DNA of 29,766 nt from XN24 sp047921395 (GTDB lineage Bacteria > Pseudomonadota > Gammaproteobacteria > Steroidobacterales > XN24). Shown here piece after piece: positions 13,186 to 20,901 of this stretch (positions are counted from its first letter, which is position 1; the number at the start of each line of letters is the position of its first letter). The DNA lies in contig JBLRWH010000030.1 in assembly GCA_047921395.1 (NCBI GenBank), forward strand, positions 1-29,766. The letters run 5' to 3'. A model generated the notes under the pieces. That model was not told the DNA's origin and made no database searches. It worked only from the letters and a program-made list of their open reading frames with translations. Position numbers and translations under genes: made by a program.

Positions 13186-15549
13186 TTACTTGAGGCCGTG
13201 CGCAACCTCGACATCGGCGGTGCCGCCGGGGCCGTGGCAGAGTGTGCAGGCCTCGATGTAGGCGGAATTGCTCCTGGCCTCGATCACTTCCTTGTTCACG
13301 CTCGCATCAGTCGGCGACGGGATGTAACCGCCATTCTGCTCGATATGGGCGCGCGTCGGGATGGCGATGAAGTCAGGCGCCGCCTGGTGGCAGGACCAGC
13401 AGGCCGCCGCGTTCGGCGTCATGGCCACGTCATCACGCCAGTCGGCACGATTCGCACCCGTATTGATGGTGACCGAGCGCGCGCTCACCGGGACCGGGAA
13501 ATAAGTCCCCGGCTTGTGGCACGCGCCGCAGTTGTTAATCGCCTGCGGGTATGTGATGTCGCGATAGTCGTGCGCGGTGTTACCGAAGCCAAAGACGACG
13601 TTCTGGGCCGCATGCAGCGCGTGGATCATGTAGCGCATGTCGATGCTTTCCTCGCCCTTGCCGTCCAGCGGCGACGGATCGTCCCAGGTGTAGGGCACGA
13701 CCACGTTATCAACCGTCCGCGCCCGGCGGCGGACATCCGTCGCATCCGGGTTATGGCAGACCACGCACAGCTGGACATTATCCGCCCGGTTGTTGCCGTG
13801 GAGGGCCAGCGACTCGTGGCAGTTGAGGCAGCTGTCGATCGAGACGATCTCGCGCCGCGGCGTGCCGAAGTATGCCGTTGCACCCTTGACCGGGATGTTG
13901 GTCAGGGCGCCCGTGGACGGGACCGCGACCGAGGGCCGCCCCTCGAGCGCCACGCCCACGCCGCCCGTCACAGTGGCCGGCATCGGGCCAGGTGCCGTCA
14001 CGGTGTAACTCCCGTCTGCATTACGCGTCGCATTGGCTTTAAGGAATGCGAGATTCAACGCCAGGGGCTGCGCGGGCGCGCTGCCGCTGAGCTCGTTGGA
14101 GTAATCGCTGGTATTCCAGGCGATATCCAGCGTCAGGCTTGCGGAACCCTGGTTGAACGGCGCGTCGGTCGTGATGTCGTATCGCGTGCCGGTCGAGGGA
14201 TTATTCACCGCGAAAGTGATGACGGGCTGTTGTCCCGCCAACGCATTCGTGACCTCGATGACCTCGTAGGCAAACTGCTCGCGACCGATCTGGACCGCCT
14301 CCTTGACGCCCTGCAGGTGAGCTTCCTCGGGACCGATGGGCTGGCCGTTGATGATCCGGCCGGGCGCATGACAACTGACGCACACGCCGTCGCTGACCTG
14401 GCCAAAACTGTGCTGATAGGCCAACGCTGATATACCCGTCACCGGATCCGGAGTGTCCTGCAGCAGGCCGTCGATATGGCAGCCGCTGCAGATCGACGCA
14501 GCTGCGGTCGTCTTCCAGGCATCGCCCGCAGGCGCTGCTTCCGACTCGGCATGGCAGTTTTCGCAGAACAGGACCGACTGAGGGTAGGTGACCTCGGAGT
14601 AGTCATGCAGCGCGCCCCCGAAGCCAAACACCTGGTACGGAATCGCGCGATCCATGCCCTTGTGAATCGAGTGCACCATGTGCGCCATGTCCAGCTTCGA
14701 GCCCGAATCCGGGTCGAGGGTGCTCGGGTTATGGCAGGTCACGCAGTACTCGACCGTGACCCGCGGCCCGCCATGCAGCTCGAGCCGCTCGTGGCACGCG
14801 CTGCAGTTCTCGGTGGCAGCGACCAGCTTTTGCAATGGCAGGACCGCGCCTGTTGCCGGGACGAAGTCGATCACGGGGTTATCCGGGAAGATCTGGTTGC
14901 CCGGTGCAGAGAAGCGCAACTCGAAGCCGATCCGGTGCGTGTTCGTCGGATCGTAAGCCACCGGCACCGGCGTGGTGACATTGGCCGGGTTGGTGGCGAA
15001 AGTGTAGCGGTAGTTGCCCTGGCCGAGTTCCTGCAGCGTGCCGGCCGCACCGTTCTCGGTGTTCGCCTGCAGCGCCTGCGTCAGCGCGATCGGCCCCGCG
15101 GTGCCGGTCTGGATCCTGTTGATGTAGCTCACCCATTCGGCGGGCCGGCCGTCACCCGAGGGCGCCAGCTTGGCGAGTGTCAGGTTGAGGGCGCTCGGCG
15201 CCAGGCCCAGCACGGCCCCGCCGCGCTGTGTCTTGAGAGTGAACTCGATCACCGGCGGCGTCGCCGCAGTCACCGCGGTGATTTCCGCGCTGATCCGGCC
15301 AGCGACCTCCGCCTCCGTGGCGGTCAGCAGGCTGCCATTACCAATCACGATATCGCCGAGTCCCGGGATACCTACGCCAGGCGAACCCTCGGGCCCGGTC
15401 GGCCCTTCGGGACCCGCTGGGCCCGGCGCGCCGTCTTCGCCCGGACGCCCGTCGCTGCCGTCGCAGCCACTGAGCACGAGGGAGAAACAGGCCAGCGCCA
15501 GCAGCGCAGGCATGCCAGAAATTCGTCCAGTCAGGCGGGTCATTGACAT
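13186..15549 (-). CDS. mtrC: Surface decaheme lipoprotein cytochrome, OmcA/MtrC family, with collagen-like stalk
   Basis: Predicted outer, cell-surface end of the electron conduit. The 787-residue precursor has a lipoprotein signal (LVLSG before Cys29). Gly-X-Y triplets follow with Gly at every third position from 31 to 58. Next comes a beta domain (about 70-245), a pentaheme domain with CxxCH at Cys249, 269, 329, 354 and 390, a second beta domain (about 420-560) and a second pentaheme domain at Cys574, 595, 674, 717 and 768. This is the four-domain, ten-haem plan of MtrC/OmcA. Asp30 at position +2 after the lipid cysteine is odd for a surface lipoprotein. ATG 15549 has AGGGA 7 nt upstream; ATG 15543 is also possible. 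First gene of the conduit operon. Confidence 0.93.
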   Translation of the reverse strand: MSMTRLTGRISGMPALLALACFSLVLSGCDGSDGRPGEDGAPGPAGPEGPTGPEGSPGVGIPGLGDIVIGNGSLLTATEAEVAGRISAEITAVTAATPPVIEFTLKTQRGGAVLGLAPSALNLTLAKLAPSGDGRPAEWVSYINRIQTGTAGPIALTQALQANTENGAAGTLQELGQGNYRYTFATNPANVTTPVPVAYDPTNTHRIGFELRFSAPGNQIFPDNPVIDFVPATGAVLPLQKLVAATENCSACHERLELHGGPRVTVEYCVTCHNPSTLDPDSGSKLDMAHMVHSIHKGMDRAIPYQVFGFGGALHDYSEVTYPQSVLFCENCHAESEAAPAGDAWKTTAAASICSGCHIDGLLQDTPDPVTGISALAYQHSFGQVSDGVCVSCHAPGRIINGQPIGPEEAHLQGVKEAVQIGREQFAYEVIEVTNALAGQQPVITFAVNNPSTGTRYDITTDAPFNQGSASLTLDIAWNTSDYSNELSGSAPAQPLALNLAFLKANATRNADGSYTVTAPGPMPATVTGGVGVALEGRPSVAVPSTGALTNIPVKGATAYFGTPRREIVSIDSCLNCHESLALHGNNRADNVQLCVVCHNPDATDVRRRARTVDNVVVPYTWDDPSPLDGKGEESIDMRYMIHALHAAQNVVFGFGNTAHDYRDITYPQAINNCGACHKPGTYFPVPVSARSVTINTGANRADWRDDVAMTPNAAACWSCHQAAPDFIAIPTRAHIEQNGGYIPSPTDASVNKEVIEARSNSAYIEACTLCHGPGGTADVEVAHGLK

Positions 15550-15776
15550 CTTTCCATCCCTATTAATTCAAGCGAGGCACAGAGTCGCCATGCAGCACGC
15601 GCAATACGCAACGCGGATTATGATCTGTCATTTCAGAGAAGAATACCCGTCATAAATATCAGGACATATACCTAAACGAAGGAAAAACAAGCGGTAACGC
15701 TGCCGCATTGCGCTCGGCGAATGGTACCCGGCTGACTCTCGAGCGCCGGCCGAGGCGGCCAGGTGGACCATTCAGC
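15550..15776 (-). promoter_or_regulatory. AT-rich control region upstream of the cytochrome conduit operon
   Basis: The 227-bp gap between galU and the mtrC-type gene is clearly richer in A/T at 15603-15690 than its surroundings. It is the only place for the conduit promoter. On the minus strand CATAAT (15622-15617) is a fair -10 box, 5 of 6, but no good -35 hexamer lies at 16-18 nt. I see no complete FNR (TTGAT-N4-ATCAA) or CRP (TGTGA-N6-TCACA) site. The galU side holds only a short GGCCG/CGGCC hairpin without a T-run, so galU read-through is possible. Confidence 0.4.
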
Positions 15777-16649
15777 TCAGAGCGAGAGCCCCCGGAGATG
15801 GGCCCGGAAATCCTCGCCGAGCTCGGGATGCTTGAGGCCGTAGTGAATGGTCGCCTGCAGGTAACCGAGCTTGCTGCCGCAATCGAAACGCAGCCCGTCG
15901 AACTCGTGACCGTAGACCGGCTCTTCCAGCAGCAGGCGGGCGATGGCGTCGGTCAGCTGGATCTCCCCGCCGGCCCCCGCCTGCGTCTCCGCCAGCAACT
16001 CGAAAATGCGCGGCGTCAGGATGTACCGTCCCACCACCGCCAGGTTGGACGGAGCATCCTCCGGCCTGGGCTTCTCGACGATCCCCCGCAGGCGCCGGAG
16101 GCCGTCCACCGGCGCTTCGCCATCGATGATGCCGTACTGGCGGGTCTGGCCCGCGGGGACCTCCTCGACGCCGAGCACGCTGCCGCCGGTAGCCTCAAAC
16201 TTCCGGGCCATCTGGGCCAGGCACGCTTCCTGCGCGTCGATCAGGTCATCGGCGAGATGCACGAAAAACGGCTGCAGGCCGACCACGGGGCGCGCGCAGA
16301 GCACGGCATGCCCGAGTCCGAGGGGTTCGCCCTGGCGCACATAGATACAGTTGACGTGCGGCGGCACGATATTGCGTACCATGTCTCGCAGGCGTTCCTT
16401 GTCCTTGCTGGCGAGCAGCTGCTCGAGCTCCGGCTCCACGTCGAAATGATCCTCGATGGCCCGTTTGCCGCGCCCGGTGATAAACACCAGGTTCGTCGCG
16501 CCGGCCTCGATCGCCTCCTCGACCGCATACTGGATCAACGGCTTGTCGACGACGGGCAGCATTTCCTTCGGGCTGGCCTTGGTCGCGGGCAGGAAGCGCG
16601 TGCCTTTCCCGGCCACGGGAAAAACGGCGTATCGGATCGTGTTACTCAA
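15777..16649 (-). CDS. galU: UTP--glucose-1-phosphate uridylyltransferase
   Basis: Makes UDP-glucose from UTP and glucose 1-phosphate for envelope polysaccharides. The 290-residue product has the nucleotide-binding signature FPVAGKGTRFLPATKASPKEM (from residue 10; split as FPVAGKGTRF and LPATKASPKEM), the VVDKPLIQYAVEEA segment, a GRGKRAIEDHFD motif, and GGEIQLTDAI near the C-terminus. This is the normal GalU length and order. No ATG fits the conserved start. TTG at 16649 is preceded by a full AGGAGG with 7-nt spacing and gives MSNTIRYAVFP, so TTG is taken. It lies 115 nt downstream of the ComEA-like gene on the same strand. Confidence 0.95.
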   Translation of the reverse strand: MSNTIRYAVFPVAGKGTRFLPATKASPKEMLPVVDKPLIQYAVEEAIEAGATNLVFITGRGKRAIEDHFDVEPELEQLLASKDKERLRDMVRNIVPPHVNCIYVRQGEPLGLGHAVLCARPVVGLQPFFVHLADDLIDAQEACLAQMARKFEATGGSVLGVEEVPAGQTRQYGIIDGEAPVDGLRRLRGIVEKPRPEDAPSNLAVVGRYILTPRIFELLAETQAGAGGEIQLTDAIARLLLEEPVYGHEFDGLRFDCGSKLGYLQATIHYGLKHPELGEDFRAHLRGLSL

Positions 16650-16764
16650 GTGGTGCCTCCTGCGCGTGCCGCTCCTGAAAGAAGGGTGGATGCTGGCACA
16701 TCCCCGCGCCGGCACGCAACGCGCCGGGCGACGGCTGCCAACGGGCCGCCGCCCGGCTGATGGC

Positions 16765-17043
16765 CTACTCGGATTTCTCGGGACTGGAAACACTGAGCAC
16801 GGCGCGGTTGTCTTCCAGGACGCGCTCGCCGATGCCCTGCACGAGCGTGATGTCCTCCGGAGACTCAAACGGGCCGTTGGCCTCACGCCAGGCGACGATC
16901 GCCTCGGCCCGGGAAGGGCCGATACCCTTGAGCTCCTTGGCCAGCGTCGCCGCGTCGGCGGTATTGATGTCCACCGTACCCGCCCAGGCAATCACCGGCA
17001 GCAGGGCCAACGCGGCAAGCAATGGTTTCGCGATGTGAATCAT
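16765..17043 (-). CDS. ComEA-like helix-hairpin-helix DNA-binding protein
   Basis: A 92-residue exported protein. Residues 1-21 are a signal peptide (cleavage after AWA). The mature part consists of two helix-hairpin-helix motifs, LKGIGPSRAEAIVAWR (38-53) and VQGIGERVLE (68-77), preceded by VDINTADAATLA, the typical ComEA opening. ComEA proteins bind double-stranded DNA in the periplasm and pull it in during natural transformation. This short form lacks the SLBB domain of Gram-positive ComEA and matches the small proteobacterial type. ATG 17043 has AGGGAG 6 nt upstream. No other competence genes are nearby, so involvement in DNA uptake is inferred from the family alone. Confidence 0.85.
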   Translation of the reverse strand: MIHIAKPLLAALALLPVIAWAGTVDINTADAATLAKELKGIGPSRAEAIVAWREANGPFESPEDITLVQGIGERVLEDNRAVLSVSSPEKSE

Positions 17044-17132
17044 GTCGAACTCCCTATTGACGAATATGCGCGGCCGGAATGGCCGCGCTGCCAATCGTCC
17101 TTCGGGATCGGCGTCGTGGGGAGGCCGAGAAT

Positions 17133-18356
17133 TCAGCGCTTGCGGCTGGATTCGGCAGGTATGGCGCGCGGGTCGAGCATGGCCTCAAAGCGAAATTTTG
17201 TGACCGGGCGAGTCGTGTCCCAGGTACGACAGCTGGGACACTGCCAGTAGAGCACATTGCCAGAAAAGCCGCAGACACCGCAGCGATAGCCCGGACTCCC
17301 CTTCGCAATCCGCCGCATCGCCCGGCTGATGCGGCGCACCGCGGCCTCCTGGCCGCCTTCGCTTTCCAGGGTTGGGCGCAGCGTTTCGAGGATCTCGGTG
17401 AGGATGGGATTGCTGCTGACGAAGTCCGCGATGCACTGGCGCGTGACCGGGTCGTCGAAGCTGCCGTCGGTGATCGCCGCGAAGGCCACGCCCGGACGCC
17501 AGTCCGGGTGGCGCGACAAGGCGTCCCCGAGCCAGCGTTCGAAGGCATCCGCCTTGCCGAGCTCCGCATAACTGCGCCGCAATTCGGGCAGGACGTCCAC
17601 GAGGAAGCCGCCATCGCGCTCGATGGCCTGCTCGTAGAGGCGCACCGCAAGCCGGTGATCGCCTTCACGCTGCGCCACTGCCGCCCTCATCATGGCCCCG
17701 CGGACCGTGGAACGGTCGGCGCCCTGCGCGCGTTTCAGCCAGTGCCGCGCGGCATTCAGGTCGCCCCGCGCGATGGCGTCGTTCGCCAGCTCGCAGCAAT
17801 AGTGCGCCACCACCGCGCCGTCGGCGCCGCGCGTGATGGCGACGAGCTGGTCCATGGCGCCGATGGCTTTCTCCCAGTCGCGCTGCAGCTCGTAGATGCG
17901 CACGAGTCCGCGCAGGCCCTGCTCGCGCTGCGCAGTGCCGCGCGCGACCTGTGTGTACACCTGCTCGGCGCGGTCAAACAGCCCGGCCTTGAAATAGTCC
18001 TCGCCCAGCTCGTTGAGGGCGCGCGCGCGGGCCTCGCGCGGCAGGTCCGGCCGGGCGACCAGGTTCTGGTGCACCTTGATCGCGCGCTCAGTCTCGCCGC
18101 GACGACGGAACAGGGCACCCAGCGCGAAATGGGTATCCACGGTGTCCGCGTCCATGTCGACCATGCGGATGAACACTTCGAGCGCCTTGTCGGGCTCCTC
18201 GTTGAGCAGGTAGTTCAGTCCCTGGAAGTACTCGGCGCTGACGTGGCTCGGGCCGCCGGTGAACTTGCGCACGGCGCTGCGCCGGGCGAAATACCAGCCC
18301 AGGCCCGCCGCCGCGGCAAACAACACCAGCAGCAGGAACGTGTCAGCCGCGGTCAT
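17133..18356 (-). CDS. lapB: Lipopolysaccharide assembly protein B (TPR and rubredoxin-like)
   Basis: LapB (YciM) is an inner-membrane adaptor that helps FtsH degrade LpxC and so controls lipopolysaccharide synthesis. The 407-residue protein has one N-terminal membrane helix (about 5-23), a run of TPR repeats facing the cytoplasm (about 40-340), and a C-terminal rubredoxin-like metal knuckle with CGVC (359-362) and CPSC (373-376). Length and order match E. coli LapB (389 residues). The start overlaps the end of lapA by 14 nt, so the two are co-translated. A gap of 89 nt separates it from the ComEA-like gene. Confidence 0.95.
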   Translation of the reverse strand: MTAADTFLLLVLFAAAAGLGWYFARRSAVRKFTGGPSHVSAEYFQGLNYLLNEEPDKALEVFIRMVDMDADTVDTHFALGALFRRRGETERAIKVHQNLVARPDLPREARARALNELGEDYFKAGLFDRAEQVYTQVARGTAQREQGLRGLVRIYELQRDWEKAIGAMDQLVAITRGADGAVVAHYCCELANDAIARGDLNAARHWLKRAQGADRSTVRGAMMRAAVAQREGDHRLAVRLYEQAIERDGGFLVDVLPELRRSYAELGKADAFERWLGDALSRHPDWRPGVAFAAITDGSFDDPVTRQCIADFVSSNPILTEILETLRPTLESEGGQEAAVRRISRAMRRIAKGSPGYRCGVCGFSGNVLYWQCPSCRTWDTTRPVTKFRFEAMLDPRAIPAESSRKR

Positions 18357-18627
18357 CCCGCACCGTGAGTCCGCCGGCGGAGGTGCTCTTCAGCTCTGCA
18401 CGCAGGCGGCGCCGGTCCGCGGAAATGCGGGCGATCCAGAACAGGGCGGAAAAAATGCCCAGCACCCAGCCGGCGGCGAGCGCGAGGACGAAGGCGAGGC
18501 CGAGCGGGGTCTCGAGCGTTCGCACCCCGAGGTCCAGGCTGATCACACCGGGGTTCAGCCAAGTGAAAAATGCCGACAACGCGAGCGCGCTGATGAAGAT
18601 GGCTGCAGTGAGGATCCGCTTGAACAT
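18343..18627 (-). CDS. lapA: Lipopolysaccharide assembly protein A (DUF1049)
   Basis: A 94-residue inner-membrane protein with two hydrophobic helices (about 5-25 and 42-66) and a basic cytoplasmic tail (RISADRRRLRAELK), the usual LapA plan. LapA works with LapB in tuning LpxC turnover and lipopolysaccharide assembly. The start at 18627 gives MFKRILTAAIFIS; an ATG at 18660 would add 11 basic residues and fits the family less well. The 3' end overlaps lapB. It lies downstream of ihfB on the same strand, as in many gammaproteobacteria. Confidence 0.92.
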   Translation of the reverse strand: MFKRILTAAIFISALALSAFFTWLNPGVISLDLGVRTLETPLGLAFVLALAAGWVLGIFSALFWIARISADRRRLRAELKSTSAGGLTVRDDRG

Positions 18628-18722
18628 GACAACCTGGATAGCAGCGCGCCGGAGGCGCAAACCAGACCGGATTGTAGCAGCGGGCGCCCTCCCGCAGTGT
18701 CACCCGGCGAACGGCGCGTGCC

Positions 18723-19025
18723 TCAGGCCTTGATGGGGTGGTGCTGGCCTTCGTTGACGCGTTCCCGCAGGTCTTTGCCCGGCTTGAAATGGGGCACGTA
18801 CTTTCCGGACAGGGCTACGGCCTCGCCGGTCTTGGGGTTACGGCCGATGCGCGGCGGCCGGAAATGCAGCGAAAAGCTCCCGAAGCCGCGAATCTCGATG
18901 CGCTCGCCGCTCGAGAGGCTGTTGCTCATCACCTCGATGAGGTACTTGACCGCCAGTTCCACGTCCTTGGCGTTCAGGTGGCTCTGGCGACGGGCGATGG
19001 CCTCGATCAGCTCAGACTTTGTCAT
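18723..19025 (-). CDS. ihfB: Integration host factor beta subunit
   Basis: IHF-beta pairs with IHF-alpha to bend DNA sharply at specific sites in promoters, origins and recombination sites. The 100-residue protein has the DNABII fold. It starts MTKSELIEAIARRQ, contains GFGSFSLHFRPPRIGRNPKTGE with the DNA-intercalating Pro in RNPKTG (the arm motif, split as GFGSFSLHFRPP and RIGRNPKTGE), and ends VPHFKPGKDLRERVN. The E. coli protein has 94 residues. It follows rpsA, separated by 90 nt that include a strong hairpin (19080-19105), and precedes lapA. Confidence 0.96.
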   Translation of the reverse strand: MTKSELIEAIARRQSHLNAKDVELAVKYLIEVMSNSLSSGERIEIRGFGSFSLHFRPPRIGRNPKTGEAVALSGKYVPHFKPGKDLRERVNEGQHHPIKA

Positions 19026-19079
19026 GTTATTGATCCGTCAGCGGCCCAAAAACTGTGTCCCAATTCGGCGGGCGGGGAA

Positions 19080-19105
19080 GACGGGCCGCCCGGTGGCGGC
19101 CCGTC
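19080..19105 (-). terminator. Strong hairpin after rpsA
   Basis: GACGGGCCGCC (19080-19090) and GGCGGCCCGTC (19095-19105) form a perfect 11-bp stem with a CGGT loop. On the minus strand it follows the rpsA stop by about 10 nt and continues TTCCCC, so only two U residues follow. It probably reduces, rather than stops, read-through into ihfB. Confidence 0.5.
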
Positions 19106-19115
19106 CCGGTTCCCG

Positions 19116-20792
19116 TCAGGAGTTTTCCCGGCTCGCGATCTGCTCCTTGAGCAGGTCGCCGAGACTGGTTCCCGTCGTCGTGTCGGACTTCTTGTAGCTC
19201 TGCATTGCCTCGGACTCTTCCCAGACTTCCTTGGCCTTGATGGAGAGAGAGATCTGCCGGCTCTTGCGATCCAGGCCGGTGAACCGCGCCTCGATCTCCT
19301 CGCCCGGCTTCAGCACGGTGCGGGCATCCTCGACACGCTCACGCGACAGCTCGGACGCGCGCAGGTAGCCTTCCAGGCCGCCCACGTCCACGGTCGCACC
19401 CTTGGCATCCACCTCGGTGATGACGCCGCGGACGATGCTGCCCTTCGGGTTCTCGGCGAGCCAGGCCGACATCGGGTCGCGATCCATCTGCTTGATGCCG
19501 AGCGAAATGCGCTCCCGGTCGGGGTCGATGGAAAGCACGATCGCCTCGACCTCCTCGCCCTTGCGGTAATTGCGCACGGCTTCCTCGCCGGGCAGGTCCC
19601 ACGAGAGATCGGAGAGATGCACGAGACCATCGATCCCGCCATCCAGCCCGATGAAGATGCCGAAGTCGGTGATCGACTTGATGACGCCGCGCACCCGGTC
19701 GCCCTTGTTGAAGCTGGTCGCGAACTCGTCCCAGGGATTGGGCATGCACTGCTTGATGCCGAGGGAGACGCGCCGGCGCTCCTCGTCGATCTCCAGCACC
19801 ATGACCTCGATCTCGTCGCCGATCTGGACGACCTTCGAAGGATTGACGTTCTTGTTGGTCCAATCCATCTCGGAGACGTGCACCAGGCCCTCGACGCCGT
19901 CCTCGATCTCCACGAACGCACCGTAGTCGGCCAGATTCGTGACCTTGCCGAACAGGCGGGTGTTGGTCGGATAACGGCGCGCGATATCCTGCCAGGGATC
20001 CTCGCCGAGCTGCTTCAGGCCGAGCGAAACGCGATTCCGCTCGCGGTCGAACTTGAGGACCTTGACCTGGATTTCGTCGCCGACGTTGACGACCTCGGAA
20101 GGGTTCTTGACGCGGCGCCAGGCCATGTCGGTGATGTGCAACAGACCGTCGATGCCGCCGAGATCCACGAACGCACCGTAGTCCGTCAGGTTCTTGACGA
20201 TACCCGGCAGCACTGCGCCCTCGGTGAGGTTCTCCAGCAACTCCTCGCGCTCGACGCTGTGCTCGGCCTCGACCACCGCGCGCCGCGACACGACCACGTT
20301 GTTGCGCTTCCGATCCAGCTTGATGACCTTGAATTCCAGCATCTTGCCTTCGAGATAGCTCGGGTCGCGCACCGGCCGGACGTCCACGAGGGAACCCGGG
20401 AGGAACGCGCGCACCAGCTCGAGCTCGACGGTGAAACCGCCCTTGACGCGCCCGGTGATCATGCCCTCGACGATCTCGCCCTTCTCGAACGCCTCTTCCA
20501 GCACCGTCCAGGTGCGGGAACGCTTGGCTTTCTCGCGGGACAGGCGCGTCTCACCGAAGCCGTCTTCCACGGCGTCCAGCGCGACCTCGACCTCGTCGCC
20601 GACGGCGACTTCCCACTCGCCGCGCTCGTTCTTGAACTGCTCGGCGGGAATAACGGATTCTGACTTGAGTCCAGCCGACACGATCACGACGTCATCGTTG
20701 ATCTCGACGACCAGGGCCTTGAGGATGGCGCCGGGACGAATCTGCTGACTGGCAAAACTTTGCTCGAAGAGCTCTGCGAAACTTTCTGACAT
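19116..20792 (-). CDS. rpsA: 30S ribosomal protein S1
   Basis: S1 binds mRNA on the 30S subunit and helps recruit and unfold messages lacking strong Shine-Dalgarno sites. The 558 residues match the 557-residue E. coli protein, with six S1 RNA-binding repeats from about residue 20 to 520. The first two bind the ribosome and the later ones carry the G-x-FV motifs (YGAFVDLGGIDGLLHITDM, YGAFVEIEDGVEGLVHVSEM, FGIFIGLDGGIDGLVHLSDL). The start at 20792 gives MSESFAELFEQS, the family N-terminus; an in-frame ATG at 20867 would add 25 unrelated residues. No clear Shine-Dalgarno precedes the start and a palindromic hairpin sits just upstream, as in self-regulated rpsA leaders. It follows cmk across a terminator. 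Confidence 0.96.
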   Translation of the reverse strand: MSESFAELFEQSFASQQIRPGAILKALVVEINDDVVIVSAGLKSESVIPAEQFKNERGEWEVAVGDEVEVALDAVEDGFGETRLSREKAKRSRTWTVLEEAFEKGEIVEGMITGRVKGGFTVELELVRAFLPGSLVDVRPVRDPSYLEGKMLEFKVIKLDRKRNNVVVSRRAVVEAEHSVEREELLENLTEGAVLPGIVKNLTDYGAFVDLGGIDGLLHITDMAWRRVKNPSEVVNVGDEIQVKVLKFDRERNRVSLGLKQLGEDPWQDIARRYPTNTRLFGKVTNLADYGAFVEIEDGVEGLVHVSEMDWTNKNVNPSKVVQIGDEIEVMVLEIDEERRRVSLGIKQCMPNPWDEFATSFNKGDRVRGVIKSITDFGIFIGLDGGIDGLVHLSDLSWDLPGEEAVRNYRKGEEVEAIVLSIDPDRERISLGIKQMDRDPMSAWLAENPKGSIVRGVITEVDAKGATVDVGGLEGYLRASELSRERVEDARTVLKPGEEIEARFTGLDRKSRQISLSIKAKEVWEESEAMQSYKKSDTTTGTSLGDLLKEQIASRENS

Positions 20793-20807
20793 GGGTTGTT
20801 GATCCAA

Positions 20808-20821
20808 CGGCCCGCGGGCCG
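20808..20821 (-). promoter_or_regulatory. Palindromic hairpin in the rpsA leader
   Basis: CGGCCCGCGGGCCG is a perfect 14-base palindrome ending 15 nt before the rpsA ATG. Between it and the start the sequence is TTGGATCAACAACCC, with no good Shine-Dalgarno. A hairpin next to a weak site resembles the structured leader through which S1 controls its own synthesis in E. coli; the parallel is inferred. Confidence 0.5.
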
Positions 20822-20868
20822 ACCAGTGGTAATCCGACACCGCATCCATGCTTCGTCGGGCTTTCACG

Positions 20869-20894
20869 AAAAAAGGCCCCTATCCATCGGGACC
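20869..20894 (-). terminator. Rho-independent terminator after cmk
   Basis: On the minus strand GGTCCC (20894-20889) pairs with GGGGCC (20880-20875) using one G-U pair around an 8-nt loop, followed directly by six T residues (20874-20869). It starts 7 nt after the cmk stop. It separates the upstream amino-acid genes from rpsA at least in part, implying a promoter in the remaining 76 nt. Confidence 0.75.
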
Positions 20895-20901
20895 GCTAAA
20901 T

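Noticed and set aside
12835..14430. Long plus-strand frame antisense to both decaheme genes
   Set aside because: It is the shadow of genes with 20 haem motifs on the minus strand, and its own product has no recognisable domain or signal.
15550..15776. FNR or CRP site controlling the cytochrome conduit
   Set aside because: No pair of half-sites with correct spacing was found by eye. Only single half-site-like words such as TTGAA and TGACA occur.
16700..16764. Hairpin-rich gap between the ComEA-like gene and galU as a terminator
   Set aside because: Several GC-rich pairings (GCCGGGCG with CGCCCGGC) are possible, but no T-run follows and such pairings are expected by chance at this GC content.
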